Shown: positions 1 through 5,909 of the stretch, piece after piece
Layout: the number at the start of each line of letters is the position of its first letter
Position numbering within the stretch: position 1 is the first letter of the stretch
Assembly (NCBI GenBank): GCA_030550695.1
Contig: JAUQOX010000140.1
Span: forward strand, 1 to 7,558
Direction: 5' to 3'
Length of the DNA stretch: 7,558 nucleotides
DNA from: Gemmatimonadota bacterium
GTDB taxonomy: Bacteria; Gemmatimonadota; Gemmatimonadetes; Longimicrobiales; Gaopeijiaceae
Made by a program: the position numbers and the translations under genes
Notes under the pieces: generated by a model
The model's input: only the letters and a program-made list of their open reading frames with translations
Told to the model about the DNA's origin: nothing
Databases searched by the model: none

Positions 1-277
1 CGTAGACCGGCACCTCCGAATCGGCGACGGCATTGGTGATCCGCTGGGCCGCATCCACCCTCCCCCCAGGAGTCTCCAGATCCAGGATCACGGCCCGAGC
101 CCCAGCGGCCCGCGCCTCCTTGAGGCTCCGCTCCACGAAGGGAGCCAGCCCCAGCTCGATTTCTCCATGGACCGGCACCACGAAGACGGGTCCGGCCCCT
201 TGAGGGGTTCCATCATCGGGCCAAAGGAGGCAAACTCCTCCTACCAGGGCCAAGCTCAGCAGACGGCGCATGGACAT
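1..277 (-). CDS. NfeD/ClpP-class membrane serine protease, N-terminal part (cut by window edge)
   Basis: Only the first 92 codons are visible; the gene runs off the left edge. I translated the minus strand by hand from ATG at 277, with AAGGG eight bases upstream; a second ATG two codons later (271) is an alternative. Residues 1-28 look like a signal peptide or membrane anchor: two arginines, then LLSLALVGGVCLLW. Residues 31-92 match the start of the ClpP-like domain of NfeD proteins: VFVVPVHGEIELGLAPFVER, then an alanine-rich helix, then AVILDLETPGGRVDAAQRI and the strand ending in PVY. In this family the serine-lysine dyad lies further downstream, so catalytic residues cannot be checked. Family members are membrane proteases, often encoded beside a stomatin/flotillin-like partner, which would lie outside the window. 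It diverges from the TetR gene at 513. Confidence 0.85.
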   Translation of the reverse strand, partial: MSMRRLLSLALVGGVCLLWPDDGTPQGAGPVFVVPVHGEIELGLAPFVERSLKEARAAGARAVILDLETPGGRVDAAQRITNAVADSEVPVY

Positions 278-512
278 GGTGCCAACCCTTCTCCATGGGG
301 TTCTGCCTGGGGTACCCCTCACAGGGAAGGAGTTTCCCCCTTCCTTCGGACTACGCACGGCGCCAGCGCCTTCTTTGCCGGGCGGAGATCCCCCCGGGAT
401 TCCTTGCTCCCCTTCGTACCGTTCCACTAGCTTGCGAACGGGAAAAAGAACCCCTGGCCTGCCGGTAGTATGCCGGCCGGCCCATGAAGACGAAAGACCC
501 AGAGGGCTGGCG
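278..512. promoter_or_regulatory. Divergent intergenic region with candidate operator (inverted repeat 419-441)
   Basis: This 235-bp gap must hold the promoters of both the leftward protease gene and the rightward TetR gene. CCGTTC at 419-424 and GAACGG at 436-441 form a perfect 6-bp inverted repeat around an 11-base spacer, 23 bp overall, a size and geometry typical of TetR-family operators. A weak plus-strand promoter, TTGCTC (404-409), 18-base gap, TAGCTT (428-433), would put the -10 inside the repeat, which would suit autoregulation. A 10-bp palindrome GCCGGCCGGC lies at 472-481, but such strings are common in GC-rich DNA. No convincing promoter was found for the leftward gene. The repeat is seen directly; its role is inferred. 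Confidence 0.3.
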
Positions 513-1178
513 GTGCGCCGAGGATCGGACCGGAAAATGGTGGAAATCCTTCGCAAGGCCACCCATGCGTTTGCCGAGCGGGGATTTCACGGGACCGGGA
601 TGCGGGACCTTGCCGAGGAGGTAGGACTCAGCCCTGCAAGCCTCTACCACTACGTTCCCTCCAAGGAAGAGCTCCTCTACCGGATCCTGGACGGCGCCAT
701 GCGGGCCCTGCTCCAGGAGGTCCGTGCCCAGTCCGACCTGGCCCCATCGGCCGAGGAGCGCTTCCGACGAATCGTTCGGGTCCACCTTTCCTTCGTGGCC
801 GGGCGGCCCCAAGAGGTACGTCTCCTGACCCGGGAATACGATTCCCTCACGGGGAGCCGAAGGTCGGAGGTCCGTAGCCTCATGCTGGAGTACCTCGGCA
901 CCGTGTCCCTGGCTTTGGAGGCTCTCCGGCCGTCCCTAGGCCCCCGGGCTCTGCGGGCCTCGGCCTTTGCTTTGATCGGGATGCTGACCTGGGTGCACCA
1001 CTGGTACCGGCCCTGGCGGGACGTGCCCGTGGAGGCCCTGGCGGAGGGTCTGGCGGAGATCTTCCTCCGGGGATTCCTGGTGGCGAGGGCTTTCGAGACG
1101 CCGACGCGCCCCCCGAGGGTGGCCTCCGACGCCCGCCGGGAACGGGCAATCCCCCTCCCACCCTCAGGGGCCTGGTAG
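513..1178 (+). CDS. TetR/AcrR-family transcriptional regulator
   Basis: Predicted 221-residue one-component repressor of the TetR family. The N-terminal DNA-binding domain covers about residues 8-56: helix VEILRKATHAFAERGFHGTG, then the helix-turn-helix RDLAEEVGLSPASLYHYVPS and KEELL, a textbook TetR signature. The C-terminal ligand domain is all-helical and contains W160-VHHWYRPWRD followed by VEALAEGLAEIFLRGFL. This resembles the C-terminal class of KstR2/FadR-like regulators that bind acyl-CoA thioesters, so lipid or acyl-CoA sensing is a reasonable guess; the ligand cannot be read from sequence. I chose GTG at 513 because AGAGGG sits six bases upstream and the domain then starts at the usual distance. 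The frame is open back to ATG 270, but that would add about 80 non-family residues overlapping the divergent gene. ATG 537 is a shorter alternative. Autoregulation is likely by family habit. The last 25 residues are Arg/Pro-rich and probably disordered. Confidence 0.88.
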   Translation: MRRGSDRKMVEILRKATHAFAERGFHGTGMRDLAEEVGLSPASLYHYVPSKEELLYRILDGAMRALLQEVRAQSDLAPSAEERFRRIVRVHLSFVAGRPQEVRLLTREYDSLTGSRRSEVRSLMLEYLGTVSLALEALRPSLGPRALRASAFALIGMLTWVHHWYRPWRDVPVEALAEGLAEIFLRGFLVARAFETPTRPPRVASDARRERAIPLPPSGAW

Positions 1179-1235
1179 GCTTCGACGGGGGGGGCCCCGG
1201 GGCCCCTCCATCCCCTGCGGAAAGAAGGAGCTCGT

Positions 1236-1436
1236 ATGGACAAGGGAGATCTCTTCCCCGACCTGGCCCGTCCTGACCCCCCGGCCCGCCTTCGGGCCGC
1301 GGCGATCAAGATCCGCTCCTTACGGGGCCAGGTGGGGCACGAGGGCCTGACCCCCGCGGCCACCCGCACCCTCATCGACGAGATCACCGCAGCCTTGGAA
1401 ACCCTGGCGGAAGCCTTGGAGAGAGACGGATCGTGA
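1236..1436 (+). CDS. Small helical protein of unknown function, coupled to chorismate mutase
   Basis: A 66-residue protein I do not recognise. It starts at ATG 1236 with a strong Shine-Dalgarno AAGGAG five bases upstream. Its TGA overlaps the GTG start of the chorismate mutase gene in a 4-base GTGA, which supports real translation and coupling. After a short Pro/Asp-rich start (about residues 1-17), it is predicted to form two helices: RLRAAAIKIRSLRGQVG, and, after a GLTPAA turn, TRTLIDEITAALETLAEALE. The second has leucine/isoleucine spacing suited to a coiled coil or helical bundle. No signal peptide, cysteine pairs or membrane segment is present. It could be a partner or stabiliser of the adjacent mutase, or merely a translational leader; neither is shown. 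The gap to the upstream TetR gene is 57 bp, so all three may share a transcript. Confidence 0.65.
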   Translation: MDKGDLFPDLARPDPPARLRAAAIKIRSLRGQVGHEGLTPAATRTLIDEITAALETLAEALERDGS

Positions 1437-1825
1437 GCCGCGCCGGCGGACGACGGCGGCCCTCCGTCCGGCCGTCGGATGACCCTCAGGACAGGGCAGG
1501 AGAGCCCCCCGGGGGCCCGAGGGAGGCCAGCTCAGGCCAGGCAAGGGCCGAGCTGGAGGCCTTGCGCCTCCAGATCCAGGAACTGGACGAGTCCCTTGTC
1601 CGCCTCATTCGGGAGCGGGACTCCCTGGTCGAGAGGGTGGGACAGCTCAAACGACAGCTCGGGCTCCCCATTCTCGACCCCCCCCGGGAGGCCGCCGTGG
1701 TCCGGAAGGTGGTGGAGGTGGCCCGCCGCGAGGGGGTGGACGAAGAGCTGGTCCGGGACCTGATGTGGCGCCTGATGGCCGCCTCCCGGGAGATCCAGCG
1801 GCGAGGGGCCGGGACAGGGGGCTAG
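1433..1825 (+). CDS. aroQ: Chorismate mutase, AroQ (type II) family
   Basis: Converts chorismate to prephenate at the branch to phenylalanine and tyrosine; cytosolic. The 130-residue product has the AroQ all-helical fold in residues 39-122, about the usual length for a monofunctional domain. Helix 1, ELEALRLQIQELDESLVRLI, leads into RERDSLVERVGQLKRQLGLP, then the conserved LDPPREAAVVRKV and a last helix ending in SREIQ. By family alignment the expected active-site residues are present: R45, R60 (or R62), K73, D82, R85, E86 and Q122. There is no fused prephenate dehydratase or dehydrogenase, DAHP synthase or secretion signal. Residues 1-38 are Arg/Pro/Gly-rich and look disordered. The GTG start overlaps the stop of the 66-residue gene; I found no better in-frame start (only a TTG near codon 44), so the tail is probably translated. 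No intrinsic terminator with a T-run follows on this strand. Confidence 0.85.
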   Translation: MSRAGGRRRPSVRPSDDPQDRAGEPPGGPREASSGQARAELEALRLQIQELDESLVRLIRERDSLVERVGQLKRQLGLPILDPPREAAVVRKVVEVARREGVDEELVRDLMWRLMAASREIQRRGAGTGG

Positions 1826-1833
1826 ACCGGGTT

Positions 1834-1895
1834 CCGCGGTCCGGCCCCCCGGGGAGCCCAAGGGGTGGGGCCGGCCCGGTTTCGGTGGACCGCGG
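1834..1895. repeat. Long GC-rich inverted repeat after chorismate mutase gene
   Basis: CCGCGGTCC (1834-1842) and GGACCGCGG (1887-1895) are perfect 9-bp inverted arms. Inside them a second pair, GGCCCC (1843-1848) and GGGGCC (1867-1872), extends the structure. The RNA from either strand would fold strongly. No T-run follows on either strand, so it is not a standard intrinsic terminator. It lies between two convergent transcription units and may slow polymerase, support factor-dependent termination or protect the mRNA 3' end. The structure is seen; the role is inferred. Confidence 0.45.
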
Positions 1896-1960
1896 CGGCC
1901 GGGGAAAAATGGCGGAGTGGAGGGTGGGGATCCCGAAGGCAAAAGGGGCGCCCACCCGGC

Positions 1961-1989
1961 AAAAAAAAACGGCGGCCCGGCAGGCCGCC
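1961..1989 (-). terminator. Rho-independent terminator of the rplU-rpmA unit
   Basis: Read on the minus strand, a perfect 7-bp stem GGCGGCC / GGCCGCC with a 5-base loop (TGCCG) is followed, after one G, by nine consecutive T residues. It begins 25 bases past the rpmA stop codon, exactly where the operon should end. On the plus strand no T-run follows the stem, so it acts in one direction only. Its presence implies that the frequent downstream partner obgE is not part of this transcript. Confidence 0.93.
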
Positions 1990-2014
1990 ACGGGCTCCGG
2001 CCCGGCGGAAGCCC

Positions 2015-2269
2015 CTAACTTTCCGGATAGACGGACACGAAGCGGCGGTGCGCCCGGGTCTCGAAGGCCACCACGCCGTCCACCAAGGCAAAGAGGGTGT
2101 CGTCTCCCCCCTTCCCCACGTTCCTGCCGGGATGGAACTTGGTTCCCCGCTGGCGAACCAGAATGCTTCCGGCGGTAACCCTTTGGCCCCCGAAACGCTT
2201 GACCCCCAGGCGCTTCGCCTGACTGTCCCGGCCGTTCCGACTGGAACCGACCCCCTTCTTGTGTGCCAT
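2015..2269 (-). CDS. rpmA: Large ribosomal subunit protein bL27
   Basis: An 84-residue protein of standard bL27 length. It starts MAHKKGVGSSRNGRDSQAKR, continues with LGVKRFGGQRVTAGSILVRQ, RGTKFHPGRNVGKGGDDTLF and ends RRFVSVYPES, all hallmarks of the family. bL27 sits near the peptidyl-transferase centre, and its short flexible N-terminus reaches toward the tRNA CCA ends. The start at 2269 gives the mature AHKKG N-terminus directly. The frame is open upstream to an ATG at 2335, which overlaps the rplU stop as ATGA, but those 22 extra residues lack the FxxxF-type Prp cleavage signal of Firmicutes and are rejected. Purine-rich GGAGGAAGGAAAG lies upstream of the ATG. The gene follows rplU after 62 bases and precedes the terminator. 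Confidence 0.97.
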   Translation of the reverse strand: MAHKKGVGSSRNGRDSQAKRLGVKRFGGQRVTAGSILVRQRGTKFHPGRNVGKGGDDTLFALVDGVVAFETRAHRRFVSVYPES

Positions 2270-2331
2270 GGTCTCTTTCCTTCCTCCGTTCCCTACGGCC
2301 GAACCCCGCCACCCCGGGGCCCGGGGCGTCC

Positions 2332-2646
2332 TCATGAAAGGTGGACCCCCTGAATGACCACCTCCGTGAATCCCTGCCGATGTCCCCGCTTGCGGCGGTA
2401 GTTCTTCCGTCGCTTTCTCTTGAAGACGATGATCTTGGGGGCCCTCCCGTGCCGGATCACCTGTGCCGTGATCCTGGCCCCTTCCACCAAGGGAGCCCCC
2501 ACCCGTACCTCCTCCCCGTCCGAGGCCAGAAGCACTTCTTCGAAAACGACGGGACTCCCCTCCTCGGCCGGGAGGGAGGGGATGCGGAGCCGCCGGCCGG
2601 GCTCGGCCCGGAACTGCTTCCCCCCCGTGCGGAACACTGCGTACAT
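2332..2646 (-). CDS. rplU: Large ribosomal subunit protein bL21
   Basis: A 104-residue protein of full family length. It opens with MYAVFRTGGKQFRAEPGRRL, has the central VVFEEVLL and VRVGAPLVEGARITAQVI strands, and carries the strongly basic 23S rRNA-binding stretch KRKRRKNYRRKRGHRQ at residues 76-91, followed by FTEVVIQGV. bL21 is an early assembly protein of the 50S subunit. ATG at 2646 has GAGG six bases upstream. It is the first ribosomal gene after rng, with a 180-base gap that holds its own probable promoter, and it is followed closely by rpmA. No prp/ysxB gene lies between the two. Confidence 0.97.
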   Translation of the reverse strand: MYAVFRTGGKQFRAEPGRRLRIPSLPAEEGSPVVFEEVLLASDGEEVRVGAPLVEGARITAQVIRHGRAPKIIVFKRKRRKNYRRKRGHRQGFTEVVIQGVHLS

Positions 2647-2688
2647 AGGATCCTCAGAGAAACTTGGCTCGCAATGGCTAGACCTGAA

Positions 2689-2716
2689 AAGCTAGGCTGA
2701 TTCCTGCTTCGGTCAA
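2689..2716 (-). promoter_or_regulatory. Candidate sigma-70-type promoter for rplU-rpmA
   Basis: On the minus strand TTGACC (2711-2716) is followed by a 16-base gap and TAGCTT (2689-2694), about 43 bases before the rplU start codon. The -35 matches five of six consensus bases and the -10 matches three of six. The local sequence is also less GC-rich than its surroundings. There is no intrinsic terminator after rng, so read-through from rng may add to this promoter. No clear r-protein leader structure was recognised in the short remaining leader. Confidence 0.45.
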
Positions 2717-2826
2717 CCCCGACCCCGGGGAAGCGCGATTCGGCTCGGGACCTGTACGGAAGGGGCCTGGCGGAAGCCGTTGCGGACGAGAGCCCTCCGA
2801 GCCCGCCCGAACACGCCCCTCCCTGC

Positions 2827-4368
2827 CTACAACCTCACATACCGATCCGTGACGTCGGTCTCCGCCGGCCCTGCCAACAACCGGAACTCGTCCTCCCGTA
2901 GGAGAGGGTCGTCCACCAGCTCCACCTTCAAGCGGGTCCTCTTCTGGATGTCGTCCAAAAAACCCGATTCCTGCTCCAGAATCTGCAGAGCCACTTCGGG
3001 GTGGAGGCGCACCGTGAGCCGCTTCTCTTTTCCCTGGGCAGCCACCCTGAGAAGGGAGCGCTCCAAGCGTCGCACCACGGTGGCGGGGGAAAAGACCCGC
3101 CCCGTTCCCCCACAGTGAGGGCAGGTCTGGGTGAGGGAGTGGAAGAGGGAGGGGCGCACCCGCTGCCGGGTCATCTCCACCAGTCCCAGCTCAGAGACCT
3201 CGAAGGCCTTGGTCCGGGCGCGGTCCCTGCCGAGGTGGCTCCGCAGTTCGTGAAGCACGCGGTCCCGGTCCTTCTGGGACTCCATGTCGATGAAATCGCA
3301 CACCACAATCCCCCCCACATCCCGCAGGCGGAGTTGCCGGGCGATCTCCCTGGCGGCATCCAGGTTCGTCTTCAGGATGGTGTTCTCAGGATCCTTTTTG
3401 CGCTTGCCCGTGAACCGACCCGTGTTCACGTCGATGGAGACCAGGGCTTCCGTAGGCTCGATGACGATGTAACCGCCCGACGGCAGGTCCACCTTCTTCT
3501 GGAACACCTGATGGATCTCTTCCGCGATCCCGAAATGGTCGAAGAGGGGAAGAGAACCGGTGTAGAGGTGGAGCCGGTCCAGGAGGTCCGGTTCCACGGC
3601 CTTCAGGTAGCGCACGATTTCGGCGTGGACCTCCCGGTTGTCCACCGTGAGGGAGTCGAACTTGTCGCTGAAGAGGTCGCGAATGACGCCGCTCACCAGC
3701 TTGGCTTCCCGATGGATCATGGCGGGAGCCTGCGAGGCCGCCGCTTTCTTCTGGATGCCTTGCCACGCCTCGAGAAGCCGATGGAACTCCTTCTCGAAGG
3801 TCTCGCGGGTGAGCTCCTCTCCCACCGTCCGCACGATGACCCCGCCGGCACCCGGGGGGACGATCTCCTTGGCCAGACGCCGGAGGCGGGCCCGCTCGTT
3901 TCGGTCTTCGATCTTGCGGCTGACCCCCACGTGGGACGAGCCGGGCATGAAGACCAGGAAGCGGCCTGGAAGGGAGATCTGGCTGGTCAGGCGGGGACCT
4001 TTGTTCCCGATGGGCTCCTTGGTCACCTGGACCAGGAGGGTCTGGCCCGGCTCGACGGCCTCCTGAATGGGAACCTCCCGCCGCCCCCTCCTTCTGCCGT
4101 TTCCGTTCCCGTTCTCGCCGTTGTCGTCTCCCTCTTCCTCCGCATAGTCCAAGTCGGAGGCGTGGAGGAACCCCGCCTTCCCCTGGCCGATGTCCACAAA
4201 AGCCGCCTGGATTCCCGGGAGCACCGCCTCCACCCGGCCCAGGAAGATGTCTCCCACCAAGCGGCTCTGGTCCGGCCGGTCGAACATGAGCTCGGCCAGA
4301 TGGCCGTCTTCCAGGATAGCCACCCAGGACTCTTGAGGGGTGGCGTTGATCAAGATTTCTCTTTTCAA
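2827..4368 (-). CDS. rng: Ribonuclease E/G family endoribonuclease (RNase G-like)
   Basis: A 513-residue protein, RNase G-sized and lacking the long C-terminal scaffold of enterobacterial RNase E. It cuts single-stranded RNA and in relatives matures 16S/5S rRNA and starts mRNA decay. The N-terminus MKREILINATPQESWVAILE is typical. An S1 RNA-binding domain spans about residues 37-128 (GDIFLGRVEAVLPGIQAAFVDIG). The DNase I-like catalytic region includes VSIDVNTG with D313 and N315 and GGIVVCDFIDM with D358, which align with the magnesium-binding D303, N305 and D346 of E. coli RNase E. The zinc-link CPHC (C416, C419) is present, so tetramer formation is expected. The start codon is TTG (4366-4368) with GGGAG eight bases upstream; no in-frame ATG fits. 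Residues 76-99 form an acidic, Asn-Gly then Arg-rich insertion in the S1 domain. It lies upstream of rplU. Confidence 0.95.
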   Translation of the reverse strand: MKREILINATPQESWVAILEDGHLAELMFDRPDQSRLVGDIFLGRVEAVLPGIQAAFVDIGQGKAGFLHASDLDYAEEEGDDNGENGNGNGRRRGRREVPIQEAVEPGQTLLVQVTKEPIGNKGPRLTSQISLPGRFLVFMPGSSHVGVSRKIEDRNERARLRRLAKEIVPPGAGGVIVRTVGEELTRETFEKEFHRLLEAWQGIQKKAAASQAPAMIHREAKLVSGVIRDLFSDKFDSLTVDNREVHAEIVRYLKAVEPDLLDRLHLYTGSLPLFDHFGIAEEIHQVFQKKVDLPSGGYIVIEPTEALVSIDVNTGRFTGKRKKDPENTILKTNLDAAREIARQLRLRDVGGIVVCDFIDMESQKDRDRVLHELRSHLGRDRARTKAFEVSELGLVEMTRQRVRPSLFHSLTQTCPHCGGTGRVFSPATVVRRLERSLLRVAAQGKEKRLTVRLHPEVALQILEQESGFLDDIQKRTRLKVELVDDPLLREDEFRLLAGPAETDVTDRYVRL

Positions 4369-4521
4369 AACTCACACTCCCATGGCGAACCCCCCGCGCA
4401 CGGCCACCGTCCGGTCCCTGGTTCCTCCGCGGTTCGTGGGTGTGGAAACCGCGAAGCAGCCCCGGCCACCGGCCGGTGCCCCCCCCGGGGGCTCCGCATA
4501 CGTGCTTGCCGTCCAGGACGA
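4369..4521 (-). promoter_or_regulatory. rng upstream region with two inverted repeats
   Basis: These 153 bases separate the acyl-CoA dehydrogenase stop from the rng TTG. They contain a 7-bp inverted repeat CGCGGTT (4428-4434) / AACCGCG (4447-4453) with a 12-base loop, and a 12-bp perfect palindrome CACCGGCCGGTG (4467-4478). Neither is followed by a T-run, so neither is an intrinsic terminator. If transcribed, they would form a structured 5' leader before rng. RNase E-family genes are known to autoregulate through their leaders in enterobacteria, but whether this leader does so is only a possibility. No good -35/-10 pair was found. Confidence 0.3.
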
Positions 4522-5763
4522 TCAGCTACCCTCACTTCTCGAGGGCTCGTCTTCGCCGGCGAACCCCCGAGCCAGGTGTCGGGCGATGACCATCCTCTGA
4601 ACCTCGCTGGTGCCTTCCCCGATCTCGCACACCTTGGCGTCCCGCATCATCCGCTCCACGGGGTAGTCGTCGGTGTAGCCCACCCCTCCCAGGAGCTGGA
4701 CGGCCAAGGTCGTGGCCCGCATGGCCAGCTCGGAGCAGAAGAGCTTGGCCATGGCCGCCTCGCGGCCGAAGGGTTGTCCGTGGTCCTGAAGCCACGCCGC
4801 ACGGTACGTGAGAAGGCGCCCGGCCTCGATCTCCGTGGCCAAGTCGGCCAGGCGAAAATGCACCGCCTGGAACTCCCAGAGCTTCTTTCCGAACTGCTCC
4901 CGCTCCTGCGTGTATCGGAGAGCTTCCTCCAGAGCCCCCTGGGCCAATCCCACCGACAGGGCGGCTACGCCCACCCGACCGGCATCCAAGGTTTTCATGA
5001 AGTTCACGAAACCTTCACCCTCGGCACCCAACTGGTGGTCCAAGGGCACGCGGGCATCCTCCAGGAGGAGTTCCCGGGTGTCGGAGGCCCGCCAACCCAG
5101 CTTGTCCTCCTTCTTGCCCGCCCGGACGCCGGGGGTGAAGGCCAGCTCCGGCGCATGGCCTACCCCCAAGGCCTGGGTTCGGTCCAGGTCCACGGTAGGC
5201 TTGCAGACCACAAAGGAGGTGATCCCCCGGGCTTCCCGGGAGGGATCCGTCATGGCCGTCACCGTGAAGATCTCCCCTACCCCGGCGTGGGTGATGAAGA
5301 TCTTGGTTCCGTGGATCCGCCAATGATCCCCCTCCCGCACGGCCCGCGTCCGGGTCCGGGAGGCGTCCGAGCCCGCCCCGGGTTCCGTAAGCCCGAACCC
5401 CCCCAAGACCCGTCCCCGGGCCAGGAGGGGCACCCACCGGCGTCGTTGCTCTTCGGTCCCGAAGGCCAGGATGGGGGAGGTCCCCAGCGTGGTATGGGCC
5501 GACACCGTGATGGCGTGGCTGGCATCGACCCGGGCCAGCTCCTCCACGGCCACGATGTAGCTCCGATGGTCCCGGCCCATCCCCCCGTATTCTTCCGGGA
5601 TGGGGATCCCCAACCACCCCCGGAGCGCCATTTCCTTGACCGTCTCCCACGGAAACTCCGCCCTCCGGTCCAGGGCCGGGGCCAGGGGACGGATCCTCTC
5701 CCTCGCGAAGGCCCGCACCTCTTCCCGGAACTCCAGATGTTCCCGTCCCAGATAAGGTTCCAT
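4522..5763 (-). CDS. Acyl-CoA dehydrogenase (short/medium-chain type)
   Basis: A 413-residue FAD enzyme that makes the alpha,beta double bond in acyl-CoA and passes electrons to electron-transfer flavoprotein. The order is canonical: N-terminal helical domain (about 5-118), central beta domain with signature GLTEPGAGSDAS (124-135) and the WRIHGTKIFITHA strand, and C-terminal helical domain with YTQEREQFGKKL (284-295), QLLGGVGYTDDYPVERMMRD and IGEGTSEVQR. E383 in GEGT sits where short- and medium-chain dehydrogenases and butyryl-CoA dehydrogenases have the catalytic base, so isovaleryl- or long-chain-type active sites are unlikely. ATG 5763 has GGAG six bases upstream; the open frame upstream to 5949 is not family-like. 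Usual length is about 380; the excess is a 20-residue insertion at 191-210 and a charged C-terminal tail (from about 401). Chain length and substrate cannot be told. It lies 146 bases after recQ. Confidence 0.93.
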   Translation of the reverse strand: MEPYLGREHLEFREEVRAFARERIRPLAPALDRRAEFPWETVKEMALRGWLGIPIPEEYGGMGRDHRSYIVAVEELARVDASHAITVSAHTTLGTSPILAFGTEEQRRRWVPLLARGRVLGGFGLTEPGAGSDASRTRTRAVREGDHWRIHGTKIFITHAGVGEIFTVTAMTDPSREARGITSFVVCKPTVDLDRTQALGVGHAPELAFTPGVRAGKKEDKLGWRASDTRELLLEDARVPLDHQLGAEGEGFVNFMKTLDAGRVGVAALSVGLAQGALEEALRYTQEREQFGKKLWEFQAVHFRLADLATEIEAGRLLTYRAAWLQDHGQPFGREAAMAKLFCSELAMRATTLAVQLLGGVGYTDDYPVERMMRDAKVCEIGEGTSEVQRMVIARHLARGFAGEDEPSRSEGS

Positions 5764-5909
5764 GGGCGGCAGCTCCGAGGGCGGCCGGTGGCGCCGGGAG
5801 GCCGCTCCACAAAGGAAGGCCTTTCGCCTCGAAGGATCGAGTTGCCTCCGGCGGGGATCCCAACCCAAGGGGGAGCCCCCGGGCAGCCATCCCGGCAAAC
5901 TGGAAAAAG

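Noticed and set aside
270..512. Upstream extension of the TetR reading frame to ATG 270
   Set aside because: It would add about 80 Pro/Arg-rich residues unlike any TetR protein and overlap the divergent NfeD-type gene. GTG 513 has a good ribosome binding site and gives the normal domain start.
677..1387. A 236-codon minus-strand open frame opposite the TetR gene
   Set aside because: It is a shadow of the regulator; the translation is Arg/Ser-rich without a family signature.
2270..2335. 22-residue N-terminal extension of bL27 from ATG 2335
   Set aside because: The extension lacks the FxxxF-type Prp cleavage motif and the internal MAHKKG is the universal bL27 start with its own purine-rich ribosome binding site.
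5828..5841. CTCGA-AGGA-TCGAG inverted repeat upstream of the acyl-CoA dehydrogenase
   Set aside because: Arms are only 5 bp and do not match the repeat in front of the TetR gene, so there is no basis for calling it an operator.
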